In this document: in pieces, positions 1 through 7,577 of the stretch
Position numbering within the stretch: the stretch's first letter is position 1
Layout of the letters: each line of letters opens with the position of its first letter
Assembly: GCA_021772015.1 (NCBI GenBank)
Contig: JAETNS010000005.1
Location: forward strand, 124,001 to 188,000
DNA length: 64,000 nt
DNA from: Prevotellaceae bacterium
GTDB lineage: Bacteria > Bacteroidota > Bacteroidia > Bacteroidales > Muribaculaceae
Direction of reading: 5' to 3'
Notes under the pieces: generated by a model
Database searches by the model: none
Told to the model about the DNA's origin: nothing
What the model saw: only the letters and a program-made list of their open reading frames with translations
Program-made: the position numbers and the translations under genes

Positions 1-576
1 GGGGACACGCCAGCCATTGTACTCCGCCGGGCGGGTATAGTCTGGGGCCGCAAGAAGACTGTCTTGAAAAGAGTCGCTGAGCGCCGATTGCTCATCGCCG
101 AGAACGCCGGGGATCAGACGGACGATCGCGTCGGAGATTATGATCGCAGGCAGTTCGCCGCCGGTCAGGACATAGTCACCTATGGATATTTCTTTAGTGA
201 CCAGATGCTCACGGACACGGTAATCCACCCCTTTGTAGTGACCACAAAGGATTATGATGTTCTCCAGCAGCGACATTCGGTTGGCCATCGGCTGGTCGAA
301 CCGCTCCCCGTCGGGCGATGTGAAGATCACCTCGTCATATTCCCGTTCGGCTTTGAGGGCGGATATGCAACGGTCGATAGGCTCGACCTGCATGACCATC
401 CCCGCTTCACCCCCGAAGGGATAGTCATCGACCTTGCGGTGTTTGTTGGTGGTATAGTCACGGAGATTGTGGATGTGGAATTCGGCGAGCCCTTTGTTTT
501 GGGCACGTTTGAGGATCGAGCATCCCAATGGGGAGTCGAACATCTCCGGAAGTACGGTCAATATGTCTATGCGCAT
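1..576 (-). CDS. trmD: tRNA (guanine-N1)-methyltransferase TrmD, 3' end outside the window
   Basis: TrmD uses S-adenosylmethionine to methylate G37 next to the anticodon of several tRNAs, which prevents frameshifting. Reading leftwards from an ATG at 576, 192 codons are present and the frame is still open at base 1. The protein begins [16 protein letters not shown]. It has the family motif [12 protein letters not shown] (residues 51-62), LCGHYKGVD (110-118) and the SAM-binding trefoil-knot segment [13 protein letters not shown] (131-143). Only the C-terminal helical domain is missing. A good promoter lies about 30 bases upstream. Identification is secure. Confidence 0.96.
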   Translation of the reverse strand, partial: MRIDILTVLPEMFDSPLGCSILKRAQNKGLAEFHIHNLRDYTTNKHRKVDDYPFGGEAGMVMQVEPIDRCISALKAEREYDEVIFTSPDGERFDQPMANRMSLLENIIILCGHYKGVDYRVREHLVTKEISIGDYVLTGGELPAIIISDAIVRLIPGVLGDEQSALSDSFQDSLLAAPDYTRPAEYNGWRVP

Positions 577-604
577 GATCAGCGTGTTCTCTCAGTTTCC
601 GGGA

Positions 605-636
605 CAAAATTACTCAAAAATCCGACATCATCCAAA
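605..636 (-). promoter_or_regulatory. Promoter of trmD
   Basis: On the minus strand TTTG (636-633) is followed after 20 bases by TAATTTTG (612-605). This fits the Bacteroidota sigma-ABfr consensus TTTG/TTG, about 20 bases, TAnnTTTG. Transcription would start near 598, giving a leader of about 20 bases before the trmD ATG. Confidence 0.7.
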
Positions 637-711
637 CTGCCCTGTGATCAGACTCCCATGCTCAGCTACATCCTTTGGGGGGCATTGACATATCCGATAT
701 ACCCCGGTCGT

Positions 712-2397
712 CTAATGGGTGGTGAATTTCCTGACCGCTTCTTCAAGCGACTCACCGGAGGCAAGCCCCATTTTTGTACGGAGCCTCCATCGCGCCTGTT
801 TGACTGATTCGGGGCGGATGGCCATGACCCTGGCTATATGCTTGTTCTCCATTCCCAGAGCTATGAATGCGGCCAGACGGATATCTGTGTCGGTCAATAA
901 CGGATAGCGTCGGCGTATCCCGGTTGAAAATTCCGGGGCGAGTTGTTCAAAAGTCTCTATAAAGCTGTCACGCTCGGCGCTTGCTCCTGAATGGGCTTTC
1001 AGCGAACTGGTTATGCGGTTGGCTGCCATACGGCTTATCTCCCCTTTGTCTGTAAGTTCGTTCATCTCAGTCTCGACCGCATGGAAAAGGTTGTCTTTTT
1101 CTTTCATGAGCAGCTCCATTGCCATGACACGGCGGTTGGACCGTTCGATGCGAAGGGCGTACTTCATCCGTTCAAGTCTCTGGCGTTGTATCTTGCGATA
1201 GAAGATTATGCCTCCCGCCACTGTCAGCAGTAATAGCCCGAGAGCCGTAACCAATTGTATTATCGTTATCTTTCGTTTCTCAATGTCAATTTCGAGTCTC
1301 CTTTGGGCGATCTTCGCGGCGAGATTGGAATTGCGTATCTCGATCTCCTTGACTGATGAATTTATCGAATCATTGAGGTCGGAGGCGATGGAGAGATATT
1401 TGAACGCGCTGTCAATTCTCCCTTCGATCTCATACAACCGGTAATGAAGCCGGTAGAATTCTCTTCTGACCAGTGGCTTTTCAACCTCATGCAGATGGGA
1501 GGCGGCCAGTGAGTGGTAATGTCTGGCCAAGGGGATATCGTTTCTTTTCAGAGCTTCTTCAGTGAAGAAATTCTCATAAGTGCAGTGTGCCTCGCTGAGG
1601 TTCGGATCCCTGATGACAATCCGGTATGCCTCCCGCAACGCGACCGTGTCATCAATCATCCCGTAAAGGTTGCCCAGAACGATATCTCTCGCATAGGGAG
1701 AGAGGGGCGTTACCTTGTCGTCAAGCAGTTCCCTCATGAGCTTGACAGCTCCGATGGAGTCCCCTTTGACCTGCAGGGCGTTGGCATGGTTGATACGGTT
1801 GTTGCCCACCTGAGAGGGGAGACTGGCCTTCATAAAGAGGGAGTCGGCCATCTGGAGGTAAGGTATTCCGTTGTCGGTGTCTCCTATGTCATTGAGGAAT
1901 GTGCCGATTTCCATGCATAGCGCGCCGGATATCGGCAGATCGCCGGAGCGGAGAAAGAAGTCAAGCTCAGTCAGCAGATGATTGTAGCGGGATATGTCAG
2001 GCGCGTGGTAATCCATGTCGAGATTCCACAATATCCGATGGTAGTCATACGGGTAGTTTGCCGAATCGGTCATCTCCAAAGCTTTTTTCATGAGCTTCAT
2101 CCCTTTCTCTGTGTCTCCGAGATAATGGGCGACGCGTCCCTCCCAATAGGTCGTGCGGCTGTTGGCCAATCTGTCGGAAGTGTCGTTGTCGGCAGTCTCC
2201 CTCATTACGGCGATTACCCTTTCGACAGAGTCTGTCTTATGGTCGAGGTATAACCTTTCCGCCAACAATGTCAGGGAATCGAATGGTTCGCCCGCACTGA
2301 GCCATCCGTAAGGGTGAAGGGTGGCTTGCCTGTCATGGCAACATGTCATGACCGCCATGCATATCATTGTAGCTAAAAAGGAAAACAGAGTTCTCAT
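712..2397 (-). CDS. Membrane-spanning TPR protein with C-terminal LuxR-type helix-turn-helix
   Basis: This is a one-component transmembrane regulator of a type common in Bacteroidales; its ligand and targets are unknown. The ATG at 2397 is chosen over in-frame starts further upstream because it begins MRTLFSFLATMICMAVMTCC, a signal peptide with a possible lipobox cysteine, about 25 bases after a promoter box. The order is an extracytoplasmic TPR-rich region (about residues 25-365), one membrane helix (about 376-398, TALGLLLLTVAGGIIF), a basic coiled-coil stretch, and a C-terminal HTH (about 497-561) with DTDIRLAAFIALGMENKHIA. The HTH suggests DNA binding on the cytosolic side. No obvious regulatory target adjoins it except the divergent leucine-rich-repeat gene. 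Confidence 0.8.
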   Translation of the reverse strand: MRTLFSFLATMICMAVMTCCHDRQATLHPYGWLSAGEPFDSLTLLAERLYLDHKTDSVERVIAVMRETADNDTSDRLANSRTTYWEGRVAHYLGDTEKGMKLMKKALEMTDSANYPYDYHRILWNLDMDYHAPDISRYNHLLTELDFFLRSGDLPISGALCMEIGTFLNDIGDTDNGIPYLQMADSLFMKASLPSQVGNNRINHANALQVKGDSIGAVKLMRELLDDKVTPLSPYARDIVLGNLYGMIDDTVALREAYRIVIRDPNLSEAHCTYENFFTEEALKRNDIPLARHYHSLAASHLHEVEKPLVRREFYRLHYRLYEIEGRIDSAFKYLSIASDLNDSINSSVKEIEIRNSNLAAKIAQRRLEIDIEKRKITIIQLVTALGLLLLTVAGGIIFYRKIQRQRLERMKYALRIERSNRRVMAMELLMKEKDNLFHAVETEMNELTDKGEISRMAANRITSSLKAHSGASAERDSFIETFEQLAPEFSTGIRRRYPLLTDTDIRLAAFIALGMENKHIARVMAIRPESVKQARWRLRTKMGLASGESLEEAVRKFTTH

Positions 2398-2426
2398 AAT
2401 GGAAATCGGGGGGATGAACCGTAATA

Positions 2427-2434
2427 CAAATTTA
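2427..2434 (-). promoter_or_regulatory. Promoter -7 box of the TPR/HTH regulator
   Basis: TAAATTTG on the minus strand matches TAnnTTTG exactly. It lies 30 bases upstream of the ATG at 2397, which supports that start. No TTG is seen at the usual 20-base spacing. Confidence 0.55.
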
Positions 2435-2597
2435 CTAAAAAAACAGAAGAAAACGGGCTTGTGGAGTCTGTAAGCCATAAATAGACCTATTGTAGACCGA
2501 TGTATGACGTTGTACCGCCGCTGTCCCTCCGGGTTATTAACAGTCTATGCGTAAAACAGAGGTGACCGATTGCGTCAGGATAACGGAAAACTGTGGT

Positions 2598-2605
2598 TAA
2601 CTTTG
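2598..2605 (+). promoter_or_regulatory. Promoter -7 box of the leucine-rich-repeat gene
   Basis: TAACTTTG matches TAnnTTTG exactly, 63 bases upstream of the ATG at 2668. The nearest TTG (2570-2572) is 25 bases away, longer than usual. With the box at 2427-2434 it makes 2398-2667 a divergent promoter region without any convincing gene. Confidence 0.5.
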
Positions 2606-2667
2606 GGCCGGAGATTTGTCCCGGCCATGATTGTAAGTAGCCGGATTCATTCATCAAACTAAACGCT

Positions 2668-4824
2668 ATGACCAAAAATTTACTTGTGATTTTATGCCTG
2701 ATGGTGGCGTTATGGGCCAATGCCATAACTTATACCTATGGTGAGTTCAACTCTTCGGCCAGGACATGCACGCTGACCGGATGGGGAGGGCAACAGCCAT
2801 CGTCCGGCAAGCTTGTGTTGAAAGAGACTTACGAAAAGGATGGCGTGACCTACAAAGTCACGGCCATCGCCCCCCACGCCCTCGACAATCTTACCACAGT
2901 AACAGAAATAACGATTCCTGCCAATGTCGTCAGGATTGGGGAGGTCGATGACATCCATGTCGATGAGACGGGGAATTTCTTCAATTGCCCTAAACTGGCT
3001 CTTTTCAAGGTGGCGGCAGGCAGCTCTGCATTTGCGGCTTCCGGGGCCGGATTGTTGATGTACAAAGGAAGCAACATAATCGTCAGGGTACCTCCGGCCA
3101 TAACTTTCAGTTCCGGGACGACACTGAAAATGTCCAAGACAATCGAAGCTATATGCAAGGATGCCTTTGCCGGCAATTCCACCATAACAAACATCGCTCT
3201 TTCTCCAAACATCGTCCTGTTTGTGGAGGATTGTGGATTTTCCGACATGACCGCTCTCAAGGAATTCTCCATCAACGGGACCGAGAAGCCCCATGATTTC
3301 TCGGTCGTGGACGGGGTGTTGTATGACGCGCAGCAGGAACGCCTGATTTCCTATCCCCCTTGCCGCACCGCCTATAGTTTCACCATACCATCTTCTGTGG
3401 GATGGATCAAGGAGAGAGCTTTCCGAAACACGGTCAATCTTTATGAGGTGGCGTTGAACCGGGTCCACACAATCGGGGTTGAGGCGTTCGCCAACAGTGC
3501 CATAACCAAGCTTTCCATTCCCTCGGAGGTCTACAAGATCGATAGAGGAGCTTTCAGCGGCCTCACACGTCTGCAGGAGATGACCATTAATGGTTGTCGG
3601 CATTTGCCGGAAGATTTCGCGCGCGGGTCCAAACTCCTGGCCAAGGTCAATTTGCCTGAAGGGGTCAGGTATATCGATAACAATGCTTTCAAGGATTGTC
3701 CGCGTCTGGCGTCATTCCCTTTTACAGCCGATAACGTCTATGGTGGTGACAGTATCTTCAGCGGCTGCGGATTCAAGGAGGTGGTTTTCCGTAAGGGGGT
3801 CATGTCTAAAGATGGGATGGAGATCGGAGACGCGACATTCGCCGGCAACAAGGAGCTGTCTATCGTTGACATGTCGAAGATTGAAGTAGCCCGGGATGGC
3901 AAGGGGTGTGAGATCCCCGTATCTTTTGTGGCGGATTGCCCGAAACTCCGTAGTTTCCTTTTCCCGAAATTGTCAAGTTTCTGGTCGGCCATGAATGAGC
4001 TGAATCCGAATTTTGGAATAAATTCTCCTGTCGAGTACATATTTCTGGGGGCATTTTATCTTGGCAAAGGGCCGGCTCTCTATTATGACAGCGGCACCCA
4101 TATGCCGACGGTCTATATGCAGACCACTGACGCTCCCCGTAAGTCATGGCCCCTGAATGTGTTTTTCGCGACTGCAGGTGGCGCGGTCTGCAAACCGAGG
4201 ATATATTGCGAAGGGTATACGATGGCTCATGAGGAGAGGTCGGCGGAGTATGTCTATCCGGGAGCCATCTATTTTGTGCCCGGAGGAACTCTCGGCAATT
4301 ATCAGGCAGCGTCGAGTGAGGGATGCGACGTAATGGAGATGTACTCCTACCAGGTGATAAACAGCGCGGGAATGCTGAGACTGCGGCTGATCCCCAAGAT
4401 CGATGGACTGGTCTTCACGGGGGTGTCAGTCAATAATGGAGAGATATCTGTCGGAACGCCCGACGCGGATGGAAATCTGATGACTGACATGGTCTATGAC
4501 CTTGTCGACAATATCACGGTGGAGTACAATCTGCGAGGAGCGAGGATGAAGACATTTTATCCTGACAAGCCGAATATGTCGGGAGTGGATGAAATCGACA
4601 ATCCCGGCTCATCTTTTGCGATCACAGTCGCCGGTACGAACGTGATGTTCGGTGAGGAGGCCCGATATCAAGTGGCAGATCTCTCCGGCCGTATTGTGAT
4701 TGCCGGATCATCGGATGTGGCAGACCTCTCATCATTGCCGTGTGGAATCTATGTCGTTTCCGCCATTGGCTGTGATGGAACCGCCGCTGTAAAGAAGATA
4801 TCGATTGGTAACACACACAGATAA
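2668..4824 (+). CDS. Secreted BspA-like leucine-rich-repeat protein, probable T9SS client
   Basis: This is a predicted secreted or cell-surface protein of the BspA/LRR_5 type; such proteins bind host or microbial surfaces, but the partner here is unknown. MTKNLLVILCLMVALWANA is a clear type I signal peptide. The repeats recur through about residues 50-450 as motifs such as VTEITIPANVVRIG, TKLSIPSEVYKIDRGAF and AKVNLPEGVRYIDNNAF. The last 70 residues, with YQVADLSGRIVI and SSLPCGIYVVSA, resemble a T9SS type A sorting domain. The gene is monocistronic, divergent from the TPR/HTH regulator and convergent with the AsnA-like gene. The neighbouring sensor might regulate it, but only position suggests that. 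Confidence 0.82.
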   Translation: MTKNLLVILCLMVALWANAITYTYGEFNSSARTCTLTGWGGQQPSSGKLVLKETYEKDGVTYKVTAIAPHALDNLTTVTEITIPANVVRIGEVDDIHVDETGNFFNCPKLALFKVAAGSSAFAASGAGLLMYKGSNIIVRVPPAITFSSGTTLKMSKTIEAICKDAFAGNSTITNIALSPNIVLFVEDCGFSDMTALKEFSINGTEKPHDFSVVDGVLYDAQQERLISYPPCRTAYSFTIPSSVGWIKERAFRNTVNLYEVALNRVHTIGVEAFANSAITKLSIPSEVYKIDRGAFSGLTRLQEMTINGCRHLPEDFARGSKLLAKVNLPEGVRYIDNNAFKDCPRLASFPFTADNVYGGDSIFSGCGFKEVVFRKGVMSKDGMEIGDATFAGNKELSIVDMSKIEVARDGKGCEIPVSFVADCPKLRSFLFPKLSSFWSAMNELNPNFGINSPVEYIFLGAFYLGKGPALYYDSGTHMPTVYMQTTDAPRKSWPLNVFFATAGGAVCKPRIYCEGYTMAHEERSAEYVYPGAIYFVPGGTLGNYQAASSEGCDVMEMYSYQVINSAGMLRLRLIPKIDGLVFTGVSVNNGEISVGTPDADGNLMTDMVYDLVDNITVEYNLRGARMKTFYPDKPNMSGVDEIDNPGSSFAITVAGTNVMFGEEARYQVADLSGRIVIAGSSDVADLSSLPCGIYVVSAIGCDGTAAVKKISIGNTHR

Positions 4825-4935
4825 CAGATAGTGTGACCATCCTCATCGCGGCAAGCCCGTAATGCGTGATGGAAAAATGAAGATAAGTAAGTTAATTTGT
4901 CATGTGAGACAACGACTCACATATGTAGGTAAGTG

Positions 4936-4960
4936 GGGGATACGCTGTGACGGCGTGTCC
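4936..4960. other. Hairpin between convergent genes
   Basis: GGGATACGC (4936-4944) and GCGTGTCCC (4952-4960) pair as a 9-bp stem with one G-T pair and a 7-base loop. A second 7-bp hairpin (ATGTGAG/CTCACAT) lies at 4901-4921. Both sit between the convergent leucine-rich-repeat and AsnA-like genes. Neither has a T-run, so a terminator role is only possible. No gene is credible between 4825 and 4991. Confidence 0.35.
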
Positions 4961-4991
4961 CTCATGTTATGTAATGTATATATGGGTTGTG

Positions 4992-5759
4992 TCAGCGGAG
5001 CAAATGAGGCTGATGAAGTATCTGCATCGCGAGCTGGTCGCGCAGGATGTTGCCTCCGATGGAGCCTACCGGCTTATGGAGGTCGATTGATATCTCAGCC
5101 AGAGGGAGGGGGCATCCTATAACCTCATTCCATACCAGGAGGCGTGAGGAAAGATTGTCGTTGACCAACAACACTGCCCGGTTGGGGTGGGCGTGGAGGT
5201 ATTCATATTCCCTGCGGTCTGTGGTGACATCCGGATTGCGGGTTTCAAGAGCCTTTTCCTCCATCACCACGAACCGTTGGGGCAATGTCTGTTCGAGGTG
5301 AGGGAATCGTTCGAGGATCATGCTCTCCGTCTGCTGCATGATCGAATAGACCCGTTTTCCTGTCGCCGCCAGGTGGTCGAGGTCGGAATGCCCCGGATCA
5401 ACGACCTGTTGCCACGCCCACGCGCCAAGATGGGGAGAGGTGGTGGCGGTCTCCACCATGTCCGGCCGCAATGCGTTCATCACCGTGAATACCCCGAATC
5501 CGGGAGCGATGTCATAACGTATCAGCTGTGAGCGCAACCAACGGTTGAGTCCGCGGATTATCTCTACCTCCTGACCGGTGGAGGGCATTACGAACCTTAC
5601 GGATTCTCCGGGATCGTTAAGTCCGGAGTCGACAGGGAGATAAAGCGGCGCGGAGACCCTGCGCAAGGAGAATTCCTCTGCCAGTCTCGGCTCGATGGTC
5701 CGTTTTATTTCCGTGAGGGCTATCTCTGCGGTCTCGCGCAACAGGCGTGGCTTGAACAT
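4992..5759 (-). CDS. Degenerate asparagine synthetase A-like protein, probable pseudoenzyme
   Basis: AsnA makes asparagine from aspartate and ammonia and belongs to the class II aminoacyl-tRNA synthetase fold. This protein aligns along most of AsnA (SLRRVSAPLY, SGLNDPGE, APGFGVFTVMNALRPDM, YSIMQQTESMI, LPQRFVVMEEKAL, LLVWNEV, and a C-terminus like IGG...LHQPHL). It has 255 residues instead of about 330-345. Compared with remembered E. coli AsnA, the KWK lysine is Leu75, the DQWD motif has become GAWA (112-115), and the motif-3 arginine in GGGIGQSR is Gln242. The middle nucleotide-binding stretch is shortened. It probably does not synthesise asparagine. It is the last gene of the phoH operon, 6 bases after the barrel gene. 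Confidence 0.75.
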   Translation of the reverse strand: MFKPRLLRETAEIALTEIKRTIEPRLAEEFSLRRVSAPLYLPVDSGLNDPGESVRFVMPSTGQEVEIIRGLNRWLRSQLIRYDIAPGFGVFTVMNALRPDMVETATTSPHLGAWAWQQVVDPGHSDLDHLAATGKRVYSIMQQTESMILERFPHLEQTLPQRFVVMEEKALETRNPDVTTDRREYEYLHAHPNRAVLLVNDNLSSRLLVWNEVIGCPLPLAEISIDLHKPVGSIGGNILRDQLAMQILHQPHLLR

Positions 5760-5765
5760 GGCGGG

Positions 5766-7577
5766 TCAGAATTTGTAGCCCACTCCGAAAAGGCCTGTGA
5801 AACCTTGCGACGGCGCGTTGAAAGGTAGTGACGCGCGTTTGCCGAGAATGTTGTCGAAACGGGCGAAGGCAGTGAATGCGCTGTTGAAACGCCATGAAGC
5901 TCCGGCCCAGAGGTTTGTCAGGTCACCGAGGCTGTATGAGCCGGCGAAAGGTTCATTGTAAATGTAATCCTGGCTGTTCAGGTACTCCAGGCCTCCTGCC
6001 GACTCCAGCCACTGCAGGCGGTCGAGACGGGCTGTGAAACCGAGGTCTATTGTCAGAGGAGTTATCGGAGTCACTGAGACCGACGCGCCGAATACGTGTC
6101 GGGCGCGGTCATCCCAGTAAAGCCAGGCATGGTCATCCCCGGGATTATACTCATACGAGACATTGACGGCCACGATAGACCTGTATTGCCAGTCGATGGC
6201 CGCTCCGAGCTTACAGCTGCGGATTCTCGCCGGAGCGAATAGATTGTAGATTCTGGTGCCGTCGGTCTGCTGGAAAGGCATAAGCCAGTCATTGGCGGCT
6301 GCGTAGTCGGCGGTCAATGTCAGCGATGCCCCCTTGAATGGTCCGACACGCAGTCCCAGCTGGCCGGTGAAGGCGACATTCGATAAATCGTAGGCAAGAC
6401 GCGGATCGGCATATCTGCTGCGCAGGAACACGCTTGCGAGGGAGTTCGGCATAACTCCTCCTCCGAGTCTGAGCCATGCGCCGAACTTCGCGCCGGGGTT
6501 GATTCCGAGCAGTATGTCAGGTGCGACATGGAAGCTGCTGCCTGAATTCAGCGAGAGGCCGAGTCGCGCTCCGGCTTTCCCGTAGAAGCTTCCGGTGTTG
6601 TATTCGACTCCGGGGATGAAGTCTATCTGGCCGAGAGTCTTGCTCCCGGGATCGTCAACAGGGATGTTCATGATATCCGCATACATCAACGCAGGGGTCA
6701 GGAAAGAGCTGTAGCGGATGAAATTTCCCTCCACTTTCATGCCGATGGCGGCTTTCGCTGATATCTGCTGGCGTATGTTGGCGTGGATTTCCCCGGAGGT
6801 CTCGTTGACAGGGAGGGGATAGAAGTGAGGGGTTCCGCCGATCCATTCCCCCGGATCCTGATTTTTATTGTGGAAGATTCCCACACCCGCGCCCACCCCG
6901 TAGGTCAGACGGTCGTTGGCTCGCCCGGAGAAGTCCGCGCTCAGATGCCAGCGCAGATTGGTCAGATTCTTGTCGCGGTCAGCTCTGGGAAATCCGTTGA
7001 TGAATGCAGCTTCCTTGATGATCCAGTAATCAGGAGCAGACCAACTGGAAAACGCGATGTCGGTAGAGAGACGCAGGGTGTTACGCCCGAATTTCTGCGA
7101 GAATCCGATACCACCCGAAAGATCGAGTGACTTCCATCTGAAATCATTCCATTTCGAGCCGCTTTCAGCCTTGTAGTCGCGGTTGTCTGCCTGGATCCAG
7201 GCATTGAGTCTAGTGGCATCCTTGTCAAGGATGGCATATCCGGCCGATACTCCGAAGTCAACTCCGGGAAAGTAACCAAGATCGACATATCCCCGGTATG
7301 GGGTCAGAGGGAAAGCTCCCTCTCCGATGGCAGGTTCGTATGGAGTTATGGCGGGGGCAATGGCGGCCGGTGAGCCGTTCTCCTCCATGCGCAGGTTGAC
7401 AGGGGGGACTGCCGGAGAGGTCACGGCGGGAAAGACCATCGGTCGGGCGGCGGCGCGTTGTGCCGGGACGATGTCGCGGTCTATGGTGATCTCTTTGTTG
7501 AGATCCTGGGCTGTGGCTGTCAATGCGGCAAGTATCGATGCCACAGCCAGCATATGGCGGGTTTTCATTGTCTTCAT
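5766..7577 (-). CDS. Outer-membrane beta-barrel protein (plugless TonB-receptor-like)
   Basis: This is a predicted outer-membrane protein of unknown substrate. The signal peptide (TRHMLAVASILAALTATAQ) is followed by a proline-rich segment of about 90 residues and then repeated amphipathic strands such as GYVDLGYFPGVDFGVSAGY and LGAAIDWQYRSIVAVNVSYEY. The chain ends LFGVGYKF, with the C-terminal aromatic residue typical of barrels inserted by the Bam machinery. No plug domain is seen. Two starts are possible. The ATG at 7577 overlaps the TPR stop as ATGA, suggesting coupled translation; a second ATG lies at 7568. The tight link to the TPR gene suggests that the two proteins work together in the envelope. 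Confidence 0.75.
   Translation of the reverse strand: MKTMKTRHMLAVASILAALTATAQDLNKEITIDRDIVPAQRAAARPMVFPAVTSPAVPPVNLRMEENGSPAAIAPAITPYEPAIGEGAFPLTPYRGYVDLGYFPGVDFGVSAGYAILDKDATRLNAWIQADNRDYKAESGSKWNDFRWKSLDLSGGIGFSQKFGRNTLRLSTDIAFSSWSAPDYWIIKEAAFINGFPRADRDKNLTNLRWHLSADFSGRANDRLTYGVGAGVGIFHNKNQDPGEWIGGTPHFYPLPVNETSGEIHANIRQQISAKAAIGMKVEGNFIRYSSFLTPALMYADIMNIPVDDPGSKTLGQIDFIPGVEYNTGSFYGKAGARLGLSLNSGSSFHVAPDILLGINPGAKFGAWLRLGGGVMPNSLASVFLRSRYADPRLAYDLSNVAFTGQLGLRVGPFKGASLTLTADYAAANDWLMPFQQTDGTRIYNLFAPARIRSCKLGAAIDWQYRSIVAVNVSYEYNPGDDHAWLYWDDRARHVFGASVSVTPITPLTIDLGFTARLDRLQWLESAGGLEYLNSQDYIYNEPFAGSYSLGDLTNLWAGASWRFNSAFTAFARFDNILGKRASLPFNAPSQGFTGLFGVGYKF

Noticed and set aside
64-807. Long plus-strand open frame of 247 codons opposite trmD
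   Set aside because: The minus strand encodes an unmistakable TrmD here; the plus-strand translation has no family features and is a shadow.
2487-2726. Minus-strand open frame of 79 codons in the divergent promoter region
   Set aside because: It crosses the start of the leucine-rich-repeat gene and both promoter boxes, and the translation is not protein-like.
4862-5122. Plus-strand open frame of 86 codons
   Set aside because: It runs into the AsnA-like gene on the other strand and lacks a domain or signal; the gap holds only hairpins.
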